A program made the position numbers and the translations under genes. 6,657 bases of DNA from Ferruginibacter sp. (GTDB lineage Bacteria; Bacteroidota; Bacteroidia; Chitinophagales; Chitinophagaceae): assembly GCA_018882645.1 (NCBI GenBank), contig VERM01000082.1:1-6657 (forward strand), read 5' to 3'. Below are positions 5,737 to 6,657 of the stretch, one piece after another (position 1 is the first letter of the stretch; every line of letters begins with the position of its first letter). The notes under the pieces were generated by a model that was given only the letters and a program-made list of their open reading frames with translations, ran no database searches and had not been told where the DNA came from.

Positions 5737-6360
5737 ATGACATACACATATCTTGCTTTGGGGGACAGCTATACTATTGGAGAGCAGGTGCCTGTCTTCG
5801 AAAATTTCCCATATCAAACTATTCAATTACTGAGAAAACAATTTCTTGGAGTCCATCAATTTCATCCTCCTGAAATAGTTGCCAAGACCGGATTTACCAC
5901 AGATGAACTGAATGAACAGATATCCAAAACAGTTTTACAATCGGAGTATGATTTCGTTTCTTTATTGATAGGAGTGAACAATCAATATCGTGGCAGGCCG
6001 GTTGATAATTTTGCTATTGAGTTTGAAGAACTGTTGAAACAGGCCATTGCATTTGCAGGAGGTAATCATAAAAGCGTATTTGTGTTGGGTATTCCTGATT
6101 GGGGAGCAACGCCATTTGCGGATGGTAAAGACAGACAAAAGATTGCCGGAGAGATTGATAAATACAATAAATGCTGTGAAAACATTTCTAATAAATACGA
6201 GTGTAGTTTTATAGAAATAACATATTCGCAAAGGGAGGATGGATTGAATCCTGATTATCTTGCCGCAGATCAACTGCATCCTTCCGGTAAAGAGTATGCG
6301 AAGTGGTCAATATTGTTGTCAAAAAAGATTTCAGAGAAAATTATCAGTTGTTTTCCCTGA
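5737..6360 (+). CDS. Short SGNH/GDSL-family hydrolase
   Basis: A 207-residue single-domain SGNH hydrolase, typical in size for the lysophospholipase/arylesterase-like group, which cleaves ester bonds of lipids or acylated sugars. All four catalytic blocks are visible: Ser11 in 'ALGDSYTIG' (block I), Gly52 in 'AKTGFTT' (block II), Asn81 in 'LLIGVNNQY' (block III, GVNN in place of the commoner GxND), and Asp178/His181 in 'ADQLHPSG' (block V). A conserved-looking 'LGIPDWGATPFA' lies in the middle (residues 118-128). The catalytic block begins only nine residues from the ATG at 5737 and no signal peptide is present, so a cytoplasmic location is expected, unlike the lipoprotein encoded just upstream. 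It is likely cotranscribed with that gene across a 48-base gap. Its 3' end overlaps the stop of the convergent thioredoxin-like gene by 17 bases. Family assignment is secure; the substrate is not known. Confidence 0.92.
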   Translation: MTYTYLALGDSYTIGEQVPVFENFPYQTIQLLRKQFLGVHQFHPPEIVAKTGFTTDELNEQISKTVLQSEYDFVSLLIGVNNQYRGRPVDNFAIEFEELLKQAIAFAGGNHKSVFVLGIPDWGATPFADGKDRQKIAGEIDKYNKCCENISNKYECSFIEITYSQREDGLNPDYLAADQLHPSGKEYAKWSILLSKKISEKIISCFP

Positions 6361-6657
6361 ATCTTTTAGAAATTGCAGAAATTTCTGTATCACTGAGGGC
6401 GGAGGTCTTTTTTAGTTTTTCACAAAAAGCCGCCACTTCTTCTTCTGCGGCCGGACAGCCGATGTTTTGTCCTGGGTTATCCAACAATTCATTTTCTTTT
6501 CTCATATAACTGTCTTCTAAAAGTTTCCCGTCTTTATCCAGAATAACCCAGAAAGGAAGCCCGGCCTGATCTCCGTGAAATTTTCTTCGTACTTCATCGG
6601 CGCCTGCATTTTCAAGATTTTTTTTATCATTGGGCTCATCCACAACAAGTTCTACAA
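6344..6657 (-). CDS. Thioredoxin-fold protein, C-terminal part (5' end beyond window)
   Basis: The minus-strand frame is open from the window edge to the TGA at 6344-6346, so only about the last 103 codons are present. The GTG at 6641-6643 is an internal Val codon, because the frame continues upstream as '..VELVVDEPND'. The visible part has the thioredoxin-fold signature of a cis-proline loop followed by a strand and turn, 'GLPFWVILDKDGKLL', with the cis-Pro codon at 6554-6556. An Asn/Gly-rich 'NPGQNIGCPA' and a terminal helix ending in 'KRFRENN' follow. From memory this arrangement is found in Bacteroidota thioredoxin-family proteins of unassigned role. The CxxC redox motif and any signal peptide would be upstream and cannot be checked, so disulphide exchange is only presumed. 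Two Cys are visible (in GCPA and AFCEKL), neither in a CxxC. Confidence 0.75.
   Translation of the reverse strand, partial: VELVVDEPNDKKNLENAGADEVRRKFHGDQAGLPFWVILDKDGKLLEDSYMRKENELLDNPGQNIGCPAAEEEVAAFCEKLKKTSALSDTEISAISKRFRENN

Noticed and set aside
5962..6279. 105-codon open frame on the minus strand opposite the SGNH hydrolase
   Set aside because: It covers the catalytic blocks of the SGNH gene in antisense and resembles no known protein.
6303..6509. Plus-strand frame across the SGNH gene end and the thioredoxin-like gene
   Set aside because: It is out of frame with the SGNH gene and antisense to the thioredoxin-like gene, with low-complexity Ser/Phe content.

Overview
The window looks like ordinary chromosomal DNA from a member of the Bacteroidota, probably Chitinophagales or a relative. 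Reasons: moderate to low GC by eye, weak or absent Shine-Dalgarno sequences, a promoter box of the TAnnTTTG type, and proteins that from memory most resemble Bacteroidota homologues (glutaryl-CoA dehydrogenase, a lipoprotein serine hydrolase, a short SGNH hydrolase, a thioredoxin-like protein). The taxon is inferred without a database search. I see no tRNA, rRNA, CRISPR array, insertion sequence or phage gene.

Layout: (1) 1-2131, plus strand: the 3' part of a short-chain dehydrogenase with Acr1-like C-terminal motifs, overlapping by 8 bases a long-chain-type acyl-CoA synthetase. The pair suggests activation of a fatty or other carboxylic acid plus reduction of an acyl-CoA or ketone, and is probably the end of an operon that begins outside the window. 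(2) 2214-4421, minus strand: a glutaryl-CoA dehydrogenase followed by a 3-hydroxybutyryl-CoA dehydrogenase. The first makes crotonyl-CoA from glutaryl-CoA (lysine/tryptophan catabolism). The second oxidises 3-hydroxybutyryl-CoA to acetoacetyl-CoA. The enoyl-CoA hydratase between these steps and the thiolase after them are not in the window. The gap between the two genes holds a degenerate 9-base repeat interrupted by a GC-rich hairpin, plus a separate inverted repeat. (3) 4422-4611: a divergent promoter region with a good TATATTTG box facing the dehydrogenase, a weaker promoter facing the hydrolase, and a TATTGCA/TGCAATA dyad. (4) 4612-6360, plus strand: a lipoprotein serine hydrolase of the beta-lactamase/esterase fold, then a short SGNH/GDSL hydrolase. 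(5) 6344-6657, minus strand: the C-terminal part of a thioredoxin-fold protein, whose stop overlaps the SGNH gene tail to tail by 17 bases.

I do not see a clearly new multi-gene system. The points most worth a second look are the interrupted 9-base repeat at 3121-3198, the Acr1-like reductase/ligase pair, and the dyad in the divergent promoter region. All genes in the window appear intact except the two cut by its edges.
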